Shown here: positions 11,728 to 22,063 of the stretch, piece by piece
Numbering within the stretch: position 1 is the stretch's first letter
How the letters are laid out: each line of letters opens with the position of its first letter
DNA from: Siphonodentalium dalli
Lineage: Eukaryota > Mollusca > Scaphopoda > Gadilida > Siphonodentaliidae
DNA length: 64,000 bases
NCBI GenBank assembly: GCA_032622095.1
Contig: CP136065.1
Location: 156,057,577-156,121,576 of the forward strand
Direction of reading: 5' to 3'
Position numbers and translations under genes: made by a program
Notes under the pieces: model-generated
What the model saw: only the letters and a program-made list of their open reading frames with translations
Database searches by the model: none
What the model was told of the DNA's origin: nothing

Positions 11728-13738
11728 GGAATACGATCGGTTTATTAAAATAATTATACACAGTCAAGTTTAAAGGCATTATACCGAATCGCATTTTGAG
11801 TTGGAAAATGTTTGGAAACTTTACAGTTCCATAGCCGAGGGGGAAAGTATACTTTCGAAAATACGAATTGAAACATGAACAATGTGAACTGCATGGGAGT
11901 AAATTGTGGACCAGGGACATGATAATAGAGCAATTTCTTAAATGGGCCATGTACGTGTTTTCATGGCGAAATTCCTACATTCAACGTTCACCTCCGCCCT
12001 AATATAATTATCCTATTTAAAACATTAGCATTGTGGAAATCAATGGCAAAACACTATAGAAAATGGAGCCTTATATGTATAATTATACTTGAGTACATCA
12101 GTGCATTCGAATCCGCATTCTCGTGTCATTTGGGTGCTCGCGGGGAACGGGCCACCAACATGCATGCTATGAACACCAGACGAATCGAACAACCATGCAG
12201 ACCAGACCAAGAGCACCACGACGTCATCTTATGGCGAGCTGTTCTTCATATATCATTCTCGTTTTTCGAATAGTTAGATTTCAAACCTGTGGCATTGTGC
12301 ATAGCTGTGGTGCATAAATGTGCGCATATGTACGTCAATTAAAACACTATTTATAAGCCTATATATGTCGCTTCTATATTGATTTGTGCGAAGAAAACAT
12401 TACTAACAAGAATTGCATGGGGTGACATCAGCCGCAGCAAACCATAGCATACCAAATTCTATACTTTCCTTATCTTCTACAAAATCTACAACCTAATTTG
12501 ACACATCCGCTATACGACTCATACATGAAATTACATGGAATAATTACTGTTTAATATTACAAGAATTCCATCACAAGAAAGGGCATATGACGTGTACTAT
12601 CGCAGTTGTAGGTATATATTCTAAATTTGTATTATAGAAGGGCATAATAATGCAAACTGAAAGTTGAAAGCAACTGGCAAAATGTCTATTACTTGTACAC
12701 CGGTAAAATATTTTCAGCGTATATTATAAACTCCGTATACTTTATATTTAAATATCTTTCCAGCACGCACTCAATAAATTCCAGGAAAGTTCTGAAGTCT
12801 CCTATCGGAGGCCCCACCCACACCCCATGGAATACGGAATACCACTTAACACAGAGGGTGGAATACGGAATACCAGTTAACAGCCATATGGAATTTTCCG
12901 GATACATTTTCTATTGCCGTACGAACGCCGTCATCCCGCAGTGTCCACGTCTAAAATGATCTAAAATGAAGATGATCGACCATCTGTATGCCAAACCGTG
13001 AATTTATTGGGACAAAAATCGCATTTATATTATTATTATTATCATTTTTTGGAAGGAGTCGAAGGTCGGCGTACGAATACCGATATTTTTGGAATACCGA
13101 ATACCTCCTAACAGAGGGGCCGGAATACGGCGTACCTCATAACAGGGCATGGAATACGGCGTACGAAAAGGGGGTGGGGGCCTCCCATCGGTGCACTTGA
13201 TACAATCGGACCCAAGAACTTTTCTCGTTTTCTGCGCAGTTACCACATTCTGGTTATAACAATTAGAAAAACTCTCGAAAATCTCATTTATCAACATGGT
13301 ATCGCGGCGCGATTCATGTGGACCTTTAATTGAATCTTTAGATGATCATCTCTCGCCTTATCCTACAAGAGAGATAACGATCGAAATAAAGCGGCAGGGA
13401 TCAAATATCGACGAATCAATGTCGGGGGTACAATCTCGTGGTGCTTTCTGTCGGTTTGTCCCCATAAGGAGTGAATAATTTAATCCGCGCCACGGAGAAG
13501 ACCCAGATCCTTGCGTGGGTCACTTACACCAGCAGCTATGATTTGATCGGTATTGCAAATGCAATATAAATCTTTTTAATCAAGCAAAGGATGCGACTTG
13601 GGATTATATGAACTATTATAGAGTGTTGTTTCTAAAGGTTTTGTGTTGAAGAAGATTTAACATGATCAATTGGTGCGTAGTATCAAAAAACACACATATT
13701 CTCACCGAGTGAGTCCCTTGTACACAGGCACATGGGCC
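11728..13738. other. Non-coding; degenerate GGAATACGG repeats at 12800-13175
   Basis: At 12825-12895 and 13075-13170, words such as GGAATACGGAATACC, AACACAGAGGGTGG and GGAATACGGCGTAC recur in loose tandem. A 60-codon open frame at 13296-13478 is somewhat less AT-rich than its surroundings, but I recognise no domain and see no splice context, so it is not called. Confidence 0.4.
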
Positions 13739-14186
13739 GGATTCGTCATATCCGGTTTAAACCTGGTTTACGTAAACCTCTAGGTTTAAACCGCCGTTTT
13801 AAAGATAAATACATGGTTTAAACCCGAGACCGCAGGTCTAAGTGACGCGTTCGTCATATCTGGTTTAAACCGGGTCTAGTCAGACCAGTGGCTTAACAGT
13901 ATAGTGTCTCTGTATCCGTCAATATAATAATCGTACTGTTCTAATGTGGACCGCCGCGTTCTATCGACTGCGAAAATCAATTGTTACGACAACGAGCATA
14001 TTTTGATTGGAAATTTATATATAAGCGAGAAGCACTAACACCTGTAAGGTGAGTGGGGGGTAAAGCTTTGTCAATTTCGATGTTTGTTTTGCGTTTTATA
14101 AGCTTAAACCGGCAACTAAACCATGTAATTCGATGGTCCAGCTATATAAAGCAGGTTTACGGAGGCTTGACTTGAGATGACGAATC
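13739..14186. mobile_element. Possible MITE with GGATTCGTCAT ends and GTTTAAAC words
   Basis: GGATTCGTCAT at 13739 is inverted as ATGACGAATCC at 14176-14186. The left subterminal part is rich in GGTTTAAACC words, and 'TTCGTCATATC-GGTTTAAACC' is repeated at 13741 and 13850. Target duplication not obvious, so this is tentative. Confidence 0.45.
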
Positions 14187-14364
14187 CGTCTTTTCTGGAA
14201 CGCGGTTCAGAAGGGTGGAGCTGTAAATAATCTCGAGTGAGGGCGTGTCTAAGAGGCGACTGCCGACTGGTGTTATATCGTGTCACATTTGATTCATCGC
14301 ATGCACGCGTCGAGCGTTGCTCATATATGGACATGTTCGATAACTTATTATGATATAGATCATA

Positions 14365-14836
14365 CCATGAATCTATACGCTAGCTACGCCCACAGAGATA
14401 ATATTCTACCAGTTCAAAACCTGGGAACGTTTTGGTGATTTGCATGACGGGAAATTTATAACATTGAAAAAAATGCAACGCATGTAACATATTTCTTTAT
14501 TAAAACATGTCGCTTATATAATAATGTATTTCACAATAAGTGAAGATCCCAGCTCGAGATTGCACGATAGGCAAACCAAATTGCTTTGCGTCACTTTCAA
14601 TCATGGAATTTTCCTTGGGCAATCAATTGAATCTGCTCAAAAAGTCGCTTAAATCATGCCATCTCGAGCTGTTACCAGCCCTATACTGTGAAATAGATTA
14701 TTACGGCATATATAGTTATTAACAAAGAAATAAGTTCCCTGTGTTGTCTGTTCCAACGTTCCCCACCAGAAGAAGTAAGAAAATCAAAAGATTCCCATGT
14801 TTTGAACTGGTGGAGTATGCTCCCAACGGGAGTACT
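14365..14836. repeat. Large palindromic repeat family, copy 1 (others at 37510 and 40840)
   Basis: The left half (ATTCTACCAGTTCAAAACCT-GGGAACGTTTTGG, GATCCCAGCTCGAGATTGCA) mirrors the right half (CATCTCGAGCTGTTACCAGC, TTTTGAACTGGTGGAGTATG). The same order of motifs occurs in 37510-38005 and, truncated, at 40840-41200. Confidence 0.7.
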
Positions 14837-14840
14837 TAGC

Positions 14841-14864
14841 GGGGGGGGGGGGGGGGGGGGGGGG
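14841..14864. repeat. Poly-G tract (24 G)
   Basis: An uninterrupted run of 24 guanines. Its length may be affected by sequencing or assembly. Confidence 0.9.
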
Positions 14865-14910
14865 TGTCACCAATTTGAAATTTCCTCTCAGCCGAGAAAC
14901 AACCCCAAGA

Positions 14911-15151
14911 CTGATAACTTCTGGAAGGCATAATCAAATATATATTTAGAAACATATCAACATGTAATACTGATAATCTCTGGAAGGCATAATCAAATAT
15001 ATATTTAGAAACATATCAACATGTAATCCTGATAATCTCTGGAAGGTATAATCAAATGTATATTTAGAAACATATCGACATCTAATACTGATAACCTCTG
15101 GAAGGTATAATCAATTAAATATATATTTAGAAACATATCAACATGTAATAA
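14911..15151. repeat. 59-bp tandem repeat, four units
   Basis: Units begin CTGATAATCTCTGGAAGGCA at 14911, 14970, 15029 and 15088 (exact 59-bp spacing), each ending AACATATCAACATGTAATA. Near-identity points to recent expansion. Confidence 0.93.
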
Positions 15152-16030
15152 ATGCGTGTGTACCGTCATCTTGATCAAACGTATGTTGAATTGCAATGTA
15201 TCTGGAGAGGGGCTTCATAAGTTAAAAATATTCGTGCCCATGCAAACGCTTTAGTATATTATGCAAATAAGATGTTTCATGTCAAGTCAATTTTCAATTG
15301 CACTTCCTCCTCAAGAAAACGGAAATTCCCAAGTCCGAGAAATTACATTTGCAACACTTTAGTTTCAAATTGTCCAGTTGGTACTTTAACTTTCAAATTG
15401 CCCAATCTAACACCTTTCAAATTGCTATTTCTATTCAACAATTTTACCGGAAGCTGGAAAATATCAATGTTGCCTATAGAATGAGAGGAGGGTACCACAA
15501 ACCTTATAGGCCTTCCACACAAATTTAGTCAGAAATGACGAAACATAATATTCATGATTTTGACGTTTATCGTGAGTGAATTATAACATTTCTCCTGTTA
15601 TTATGGAAGGGTTGGCTCTCGTTTGGAGTGAGACCTTTCAACTCTGGTCAATAATTCAATTTTATGCCCGACACAATATCAGTTGAACAAATATCTGACC
15701 AAAATAGATTGAAATTGTTCTGATAGTTTCCAAGCATTATTATTTGTAATGTTGCGTTTTTTAAACCACTTCTGGTTAACGTGTGACTGTAATGGTCATA
15801 AAATTGGAAAATGTTCAACCATAGGGGTTCTGGCTGGAATATATAAAACAGTTGGAATGATTGACATATTCCAATAAAAAATAATATCACTGTGGTACAG
15901 CTAGGTGCAAATGTTTTCCGGACGTGAGACTTAATTACGTTCCCGTTGAAGAGGGTTTGGCACCCCCCTCCCGAAAAAGAGACCATGTGGTCTTCAGATG
16001 CCGCTTCTGGTGTGTACTTCATATACTATT
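15152..16030. other. No recognised feature
   Basis: Non-coding. Open frames at 15272-15528 and 15648-16022 are on opposite strands, AT-rich and without recognisable domains. Confidence 0.4.
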
Positions 16031-16248
16031 ATTGTACCGGCATTTGGAACAACGTGATATCGGACAAAATTTTGCGGCCAGAAACGCCGAGATGCCCAAA
16101 TTGTTCCCACAGAGTCACACTATATATATAGGTGGTGAAATGTCCAAAACAAAAATGCAAATTTTCACATTTCGTCCGCCATCTTGGCCGCCATATTGGA
16201 TTTGGTGTCGGATTTGTGGCTAATTTGTAAGGGTTGTATATTAGCATA
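16031..16248. repeat. Older fragment of the giant foldback family
   Basis: The sequence from TACCGGCATTTGGAACAACG through CGTGATATCGGACAAAA, CCACAGAG, GGTGGTGAAA and CGCCATCTTGGCCGCCATAT to TTTGTAAGGGTTGTATATTA matches the right arm of the foldback (about 21262-21515) in the same orientation, with several indels. It ends exactly where the next TTAA element begins. Confidence 0.8.
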
Positions 16249-16252
16249 TTAA

Positions 16253-16693
16253 AGATACGGGCGGCGTTGGCGGTGGGTATATGCTGTTGAAATATTCAGC
16301 CCCGTCAAACACCGCCATAAACAGAAAGAATAGTAAAATATAGACAGACTTGTTCTTATACCAATCAGAAATATGGCATAAACAGTATGTTATTGTCAAA
16401 TGTTTTTCCTTTGTTATGTAAACAAAAGCAAAAAAAACGTTACAGAACCTGGCTTTTGTTTAGATCTGGATATGGTAAACATAAAGAGCGTTATTTGTTT
16501 CTGTTTCCTGATATGGAAATAATAAATAGCGTTTATATCATTTGTGTGTGATTAACCAATAGAATTGCGCTGCGTTATGTAAACAGAAGCAAAACTTGTG
16601 TAACACGAGCAGGTTCTTGTTTATGCTGTACACCATCTACGTCTTGACGACGATACTATTTACGCGCTGATTATGTTTGGCATATGAACAAAA
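16253..16693 (+). mobile_element. TTAA MITE (AGATACGGGCGGCGTT family), left part, split by the foldback
   Basis: Starts right after TTAA (16249-16252) with AGATACGGGCGGCGTTGGCG. It is colinear with the complete copy at 59122-59638 and with the inverted copy at 47300-47819 up to GGCATATGAACAAAA, where the giant foldback is inserted. A short piece of its continuation (ACTATATATATTTTAAT) reappears after the foldback at 21764. Confidence 0.85.
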
Positions 16694-17261
16694 TAGTCAA
16701 GGAGATATTGGTAGACCTCTGCACCCCCCCCCCCCCCCCCAGGACTTAACTTCACCCCACTAATTTTCTTCCTTAAGGTCTCCTCTAATTTTTTTCACTT
16801 GTTAACAAGAAAAAAAAGTGGCCGCAGAGACTCCAGACAAGATGGCGTCCATCATGGCGGCCATTTTTTGTATATGCACCAGGTCTCTTTGATCGCCGTT
16901 ATAGTAAAGATGATGTCACATGCGGTCTTGTTTTCCGTTCGATTCGTTATGGTAATATACAACCCTTACAAATTAGCCAAAAATCCGACACAAAAATCCA
17001 ATATGGCGGCCAAGATGGCCGCCGAAATGTGAAAAATTGCTATTTTCGGACCTTTCACCACCTTTCGTTTGTCTCTGTGGGAAAATGTTGGCACCTTGAC
17101 GCGATTTTATACATTTATCGTCTAGAAGAGTCATTGGCGAACACACGGGGACCATAATATACATTTCTTGACGGATATTTTTGTCCGATATCACGTTTTC
17201 CCAAATGCCGGTATAATCCGGTCAAAGCCAAAACGACGCTAATAACGAAATGTCTGTTTCG

Positions 17262-18065
17262 AATCAATGAGTGTTATTGCTATTATTACTCCAGCCATGA
17301 TTATATATGTGCAGGAGATACTCGGGCTTGGATTCCTCTTATACCTGAATTGAGGAATATTCACCCAAATCCAAGATGGCGGCCAAAATGGCCACCAGAA
17401 ATAGAAAAATCACCGAAAATCGCTGATTTTAACATCAGTGAGAGTTATTGTCACGACAACTCCACACCTGCTCACTATTGTGAGTTGGGAACACTTAGTT
17501 GAATAACTTTCCTTATATTGCATCCAAATAAAAGTCCCCCAAATCCAAAATGGCGCCCACAATGGCCGACAAATTTTGAAAAATCACCGAAATTCCCTCA
17601 TGTTCACATCATTGGGCATTATTGCCGAGAAAACTCCACACATGCTGACAGTTAAGTTCTAAATACTGAGGTGAAGTAATTACCTTGCATCTGATGAAGG
17701 AAATTGTTTTCCAAATCGAAGATGGCGGCCAAAATGGCGTCCGAACTTTGAAAACAAGCTTACATTCCTTTACTTTCTTACTATGGGCGTTATTGTTACG
17801 CGAATTCTACCCATATGGAACATTGATATGAAGTATTCATATGGAACATTGCTATGAAGTATTCATTTGAGTTTGGCCAACTCTCACAATCAAGATGACT
17901 GCCAAACTGGCGGCCAGAAATTGAAAAGAAGTTGAAATTGTCACATACTAATTTCAACTTTTTGTCATAATATCAATATGTATGCATTGGACGAAACGGT
18001 ACATAAGCCATCTATTAGTTCCAACATAGGTCGTCGCCTTCTGGAAGGATGAAAACCCACAATAA
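17262..18065 (+). repeat. ~175-bp degenerate tandem units in the left foldback arm
   Basis: The block 'AAATCCAAGATGGCGGCC-AAAATGGC...GAAA' recurs at about 17365, 17543, 17714 and 17888, and the block 'GTTATTGyyACGACAACTCC' recurs in register between them (about 17270, 17445, 17615, 17790). The period is 171-178 bp, with unit divergence rising towards the palindrome centre. Confidence 0.75.
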
Positions 18066-20389
18066 TCGCGATGTGGCATTTAGAAATCCATTCTCCACTA
18101 AGCGCCCATAATGGCCGTAACCGTATATGGGTGCGTCGAATAGTCATATTATGACTTCCAAGAATCAAAACATTCTGATTTGCCACATTCAGCATTATCT
18201 GGATCAGCATCCGTTTCGTCACATTAATCTATCTCGCTCACTCCAACACATTATTCCACACTTCTTGGTAGAAGGGTCCCACTAATCGGAATGTTTCAAA
18301 CAACACATATGCCAGTGTCAAGCTCACGTGTTTTGTCTCGAAAGCTGGGAATTCTTATCCTTATTCTTGGCGAGCTTCATTCGTGGTAGCTTATGGTATA
18401 ATTCAGATGCTACATATGGGATCTGAGCGTCATCTTGCGTGATAAACTACAAAGGTATGCGGTCGATGCGTATACTAGCTTTCAGAAGGATCTCTCTATC
18501 TGCGTATTTTTCAGATTTGGTTATCTAATGTGGATACCAAACTGTACATCTGGTGATCTTCCCATCCAGCCACTTCTCAATATATGGTTCACCAATTCAC
18601 ATATTCACGTACTGACGTAGCCGGACAACTTCTGTATATGGCTTCGAATGTTGAAAGCCTAACATTTGACGGATGCCTTTCTGCTAAGGCGTAGAAGACC
18701 ATAATGCATAATATACCCACACTTCTTGACCATGATCATAAGAACAGTCCTGGTGGCGTCCACCAATCGTCTCACCGTACAGATCCAAGCAGATAATAAC
18801 AATACATGCGGTGCTAGTTTGTGGGCATGTGTCATGATATTGGAAATGAAATTGGACCATGACTGCACCGCCCCTTCTTTGGGTATGTTTTAGATTCAGA
18901 CATGATCTCATGTGGCTTTGCTTTCCTTGTATGCTAAGATTGTATCTTTCAATCCGCTTGGAAGCCGTTCTTAATCAACGAACCAGACGTGTACCATTGG
19001 CTACTACTATATAAGTCCCACCAGACTGGGATGGATGTAGTCTTCAGGACAATGCATTTGATAGTTACCGATAATATGTCATACTCACGCTGGGTGGTGG
19101 TCGGTATGGTTCAAGAAAGTACAATGCCATCAACACAAGGGTGAAATGTTCAACGCGAAGAACGTCTAGAGGAATGTTACTTTGATGAGATCTTGCATTC
19201 AGTTTAACCTACGTTGGGTACACCAAGTGATTTATTGGTAACATCACCATTCAAAACCATTGTCCTACATGAGACATCTTAACTACTATATTCTAAAGTT
19301 ATATAATATAAAGCTATATGATCATAAAGGTCACGTTCACCAACGTCCACATCCATTGCCATCGAGACTATAAATTGTTCTTTAAACACACAGTGAAATA
19401 AATGCACCACAGTTCCTGACATTTTCTTGAATAATACCGTCCACATACTGACACTAACCCTGAGAGATCATAACATCAATGCATACCTTCATTCCATAAA
19501 GACATTATCCTTTAGCCCATCCGACTGGCTAGGATAGTATTATCCAGACAAAATTATACGTCTGGTCATGTTGATTCAGAACGGCCTTGAAACGGATGTG
19601 GAAATACAATCTTACCACACCAAAAATACCAACACGCATGACATTCTATATTGAAACATGCACCTGGTGTAGGGTTGTATACCGTGTCCCATTTCATTCC
19701 CACTGTCATGGCGCATGTCCACAAACTAGCACCGCGAGTATTGTTCTCTGCTGGGAGCTATTCGACGAGACGACTGCGGGACGTCACACAGTTTGCTTAT
19801 GATCATGATCAAGAAGTGTGGGTAGTCGGTACATTATGGTCTTCTCCTTAGCAGATAGGCATCTGTCCAAAGGAATGAGACAGCTAGCTACCTCCGAAAC
19901 ACCGCCGAAGTTGTCCACGTATGCCAATACGTTCGCTAAGTTTGTGAGTTGAACCATCTATTGAGAAGTGACTAGTTAACTGGGAAGTTCGCCATGTATA
20001 CATGTCATTATCCCCACGGGGTATGAGAAAGACATACATAGAGATGACCTTCTGTAAGCTTGTATACTTATCGACCATATGCCTTTCTAGTTCAAGATGA
20101 CGAACAAATCCCATATTTAGCAAGCATCTAAAATCTTAAGCCAGACACCGGGAAATTAATTGTTTGAAACGTTATGATTAAAGGGACCCTTCTCACAGGA
20201 AGTGTTGAATACTTTGTCGGTGTGAGCGACCTAGATTTATCAGGCAAAGAAATGGAAACTGGTCCAGATCATTAAGGACGTGGCAAATCAGAATCTTTTA
20301 CCAGGTAATTGTTCTAATGTGGCTATTCGGCGCACCTACGGTTACGGCCATTATCGGCGCGAAGTGTCAAATGGATTTCGAAATGACAC

Positions 20390-21195
20390 ATCGCTATATT
20401 AAGTGTGGGTTTTCGTACTTCCAGAAGGACCCGATCAATGTTATGCGTTTTGATACGTTTTAAGTTGAACTAATATATGGTTTGTGTATAGTTTCGTCCA
20501 TACATATCGATACTATGACAAAAAGTTGAAATTTGTATGTGAATATAAGGATTTCTTTTCAATTTCTGGCCTCCAGTTTACCTGCCATCTTGACCTTGAG
20601 TATCAATTGACAAACTCAAATGAATACTTCTTACCAATATTCCATATCAACATGTGATGGTGGGTAGAATTCGCGAAACAGTAACGCCCATCGTAAGAAA
20701 GTAAAGGAATGTAGGCGTGTTTTCAAATATCGGTCGCCATTTTGGCCGCCATCTTAGATTTGGAAAACCATTTCTTGCATGGGATGAAAGGTAATTACTT
20801 CACCTCAGTATTTACAACTCAACTGTCAGCATGTGTGGAGTTTTCTCGACAATAATGCCCAATGATGTGAACATGAGGGAATTTCGGTGATTTTTCAAAA
20901 TTTGTCGGCCATTGTGGTCGCCATTTTGGATTTGGGGGACTTTTATTTGGATGCAATATAAGGAAAGTTATTCAACTAAGTGTTCACAACTCACAATAGT
21001 AAGCAGGTGTGGAGTTGTCGTGACAATAACTCTCACTGATGTTAAAATAAGCGATTTTCGGTGATTTTTCTATTTCTGGTGGCCATTTTGGCCGCCATCT
21101 TGGATTTGGGTGAATATTCCTCAATTCAGGTATAAGAGGAATCCTAGCCCGAGTATCTCCTGCACATATATAATCATGGCTGGAGTAATAATAGC
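20390..21195 (-). repeat. ~175-bp degenerate tandem units in the right foldback arm
   Basis: Mirror image of the left-arm array: CCATTTTGGCCGCCATCTT-type blocks at about 20740, 20908-20930 and 21083-21105, with matching inter-block sequence. Confidence 0.72.
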
Positions 21196-21761
21196 AATAA
21201 CACTCATTGATTCGAAACAGACATTGCGTTATTAGCGTCGTTTTGGCTTTGACCGGATTATACCGGCATTTGGGAAAACGTGATATCGGACAAAAATATC
21301 CGTCAAGAAATGTATATTATGGTCCCCGTGTGTTCGCCAATGACTCTTCTAGGCGATAAATGTATAAAATCGCGTCAAGGTGCCAACATTTTCCCACAGA
21401 GACAAACGAATGGTGGTGAAAGGTCCGAAAAATAGCAATTTTTCACATTTCGGCGGCCATCTTGGCCGCCATATTGGATTTTTGGCTAATTTGTAAGGGT
21501 TGTATATTACCATAACGAATCGAACGGAAAACAAGACCGCATGTGACATCATATTTACTATAACGGCGATCAAAGAGACCTGGTGCATATACAAAAAATG
21601 GCCGCCATGATGGACGCCATCTTGTCTGGAGTCTCTGCGGCCACTTTTTTTTCTTGTTAACAAGTGAAAAAAATTAGAGGAGACCTTAAGGAAGAAAATT
21701 AGTGGGGTGAAGTTAAGTCCTGGGGGGGGGGTGCAGAGGTCTACCAATATCTCCTGGACTA

Positions 21762-22006
21762 AAACTATATATATTTTAATATATAGAATTGCGCTGCGTT
21801 ATGTAAACGAATTTTGGGGCGGCATACTGCCTTGTGGCTGAACCCCTCGAGACTTAGATTTTCTGCGTCGGTGGCCGAACAATGTGTCTGAGCAAGATGT
21901 CGACGATGTCGACGAAGGAGGGATAACTCTATTTTCTTAGATCGTTTCGTTTCAAAAGTGTTACCATTCTGCGCTTTCGATTTTACCTTATCACTTCCGT
22001 AAACAA
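21762..22006 (+). promoter_or_regulatory. Presumed B9D1 promoter, compact, with ETS-like and YY1-like sites
   Basis: Only about 245 bp separate the giant foldback from the B9D1 ATG. I see no TATA box. A CACTTCCG ETS/GABP-type site lies at about 21992-21999, and the start codon is embedded in a YY1-like core (AAATGGCGGC at 22005). A lone RFX half-site GTTACC is at about 21960, but I found no full X-box here. The first part (21762-21785) is leftover MITE sequence. The promoter role is inferred from position. Confidence 0.5.
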
Positions 22007-22063
22007 ATGGCGGCGAACTCGGTATTTTTGTTGATGGTCTCCGGCCAAATCGAGAATGGCGAG
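22007..22063 (+). CDS. B9D1: B9D1 coding exon 1
   Basis: Codes residues 1-19, beginning [14 protein letters not shown] and ending in a GAG codon before gtaatt (phase 0). The start is chosen because it aligns with the family's short N-terminus (M-A-x-x-S-V-F-L-L-M-V-x-G-Q) and no earlier in-frame ATG is needed. Continuation past 22063 is intron read-through. Confidence 0.95.

Larger units (their letters stand above)
16694..21761. mobile_element. Giant foldback element, 5.07-kb imperfect palindrome
   Basis: The left end TAGTCAAGGAGATATTGGTA mirrors the right end (inverse TAGTCCAGGAGATATTGGTA), and the mirror continues inward for about 2.5 kb per arm: CTTAACTTCACCCCACTAAT, GTGGCCGCAGAGACTCCAGA, TGTATATGCACCAGGTCTCT, CGATATCACGTTTTCCC-type blocks, down to pairs such as 18700-18830 versus 19690-19830. 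The centre is near 19228. Outer arms look nearly identical; the inner third is clearly diverged. No open frame resembles a transposase. Host sequence reads ...GAACAAAA before and AAACTATAT... after, compatible with a 3-bp AAA duplication. Class and mobilising enzyme unknown. Confidence 0.88.

Noticed and set aside
13296-13478. 60-codon open frame MVSRRDSCGP...
   Set aside because: Slightly coding-like composition but no recognised family and no exon partners found nearby.
21940-21975. X-box in the B9D1 promoter
   Set aside because: Only a GTTACC half-site; the second half does not fit RGYAAC.
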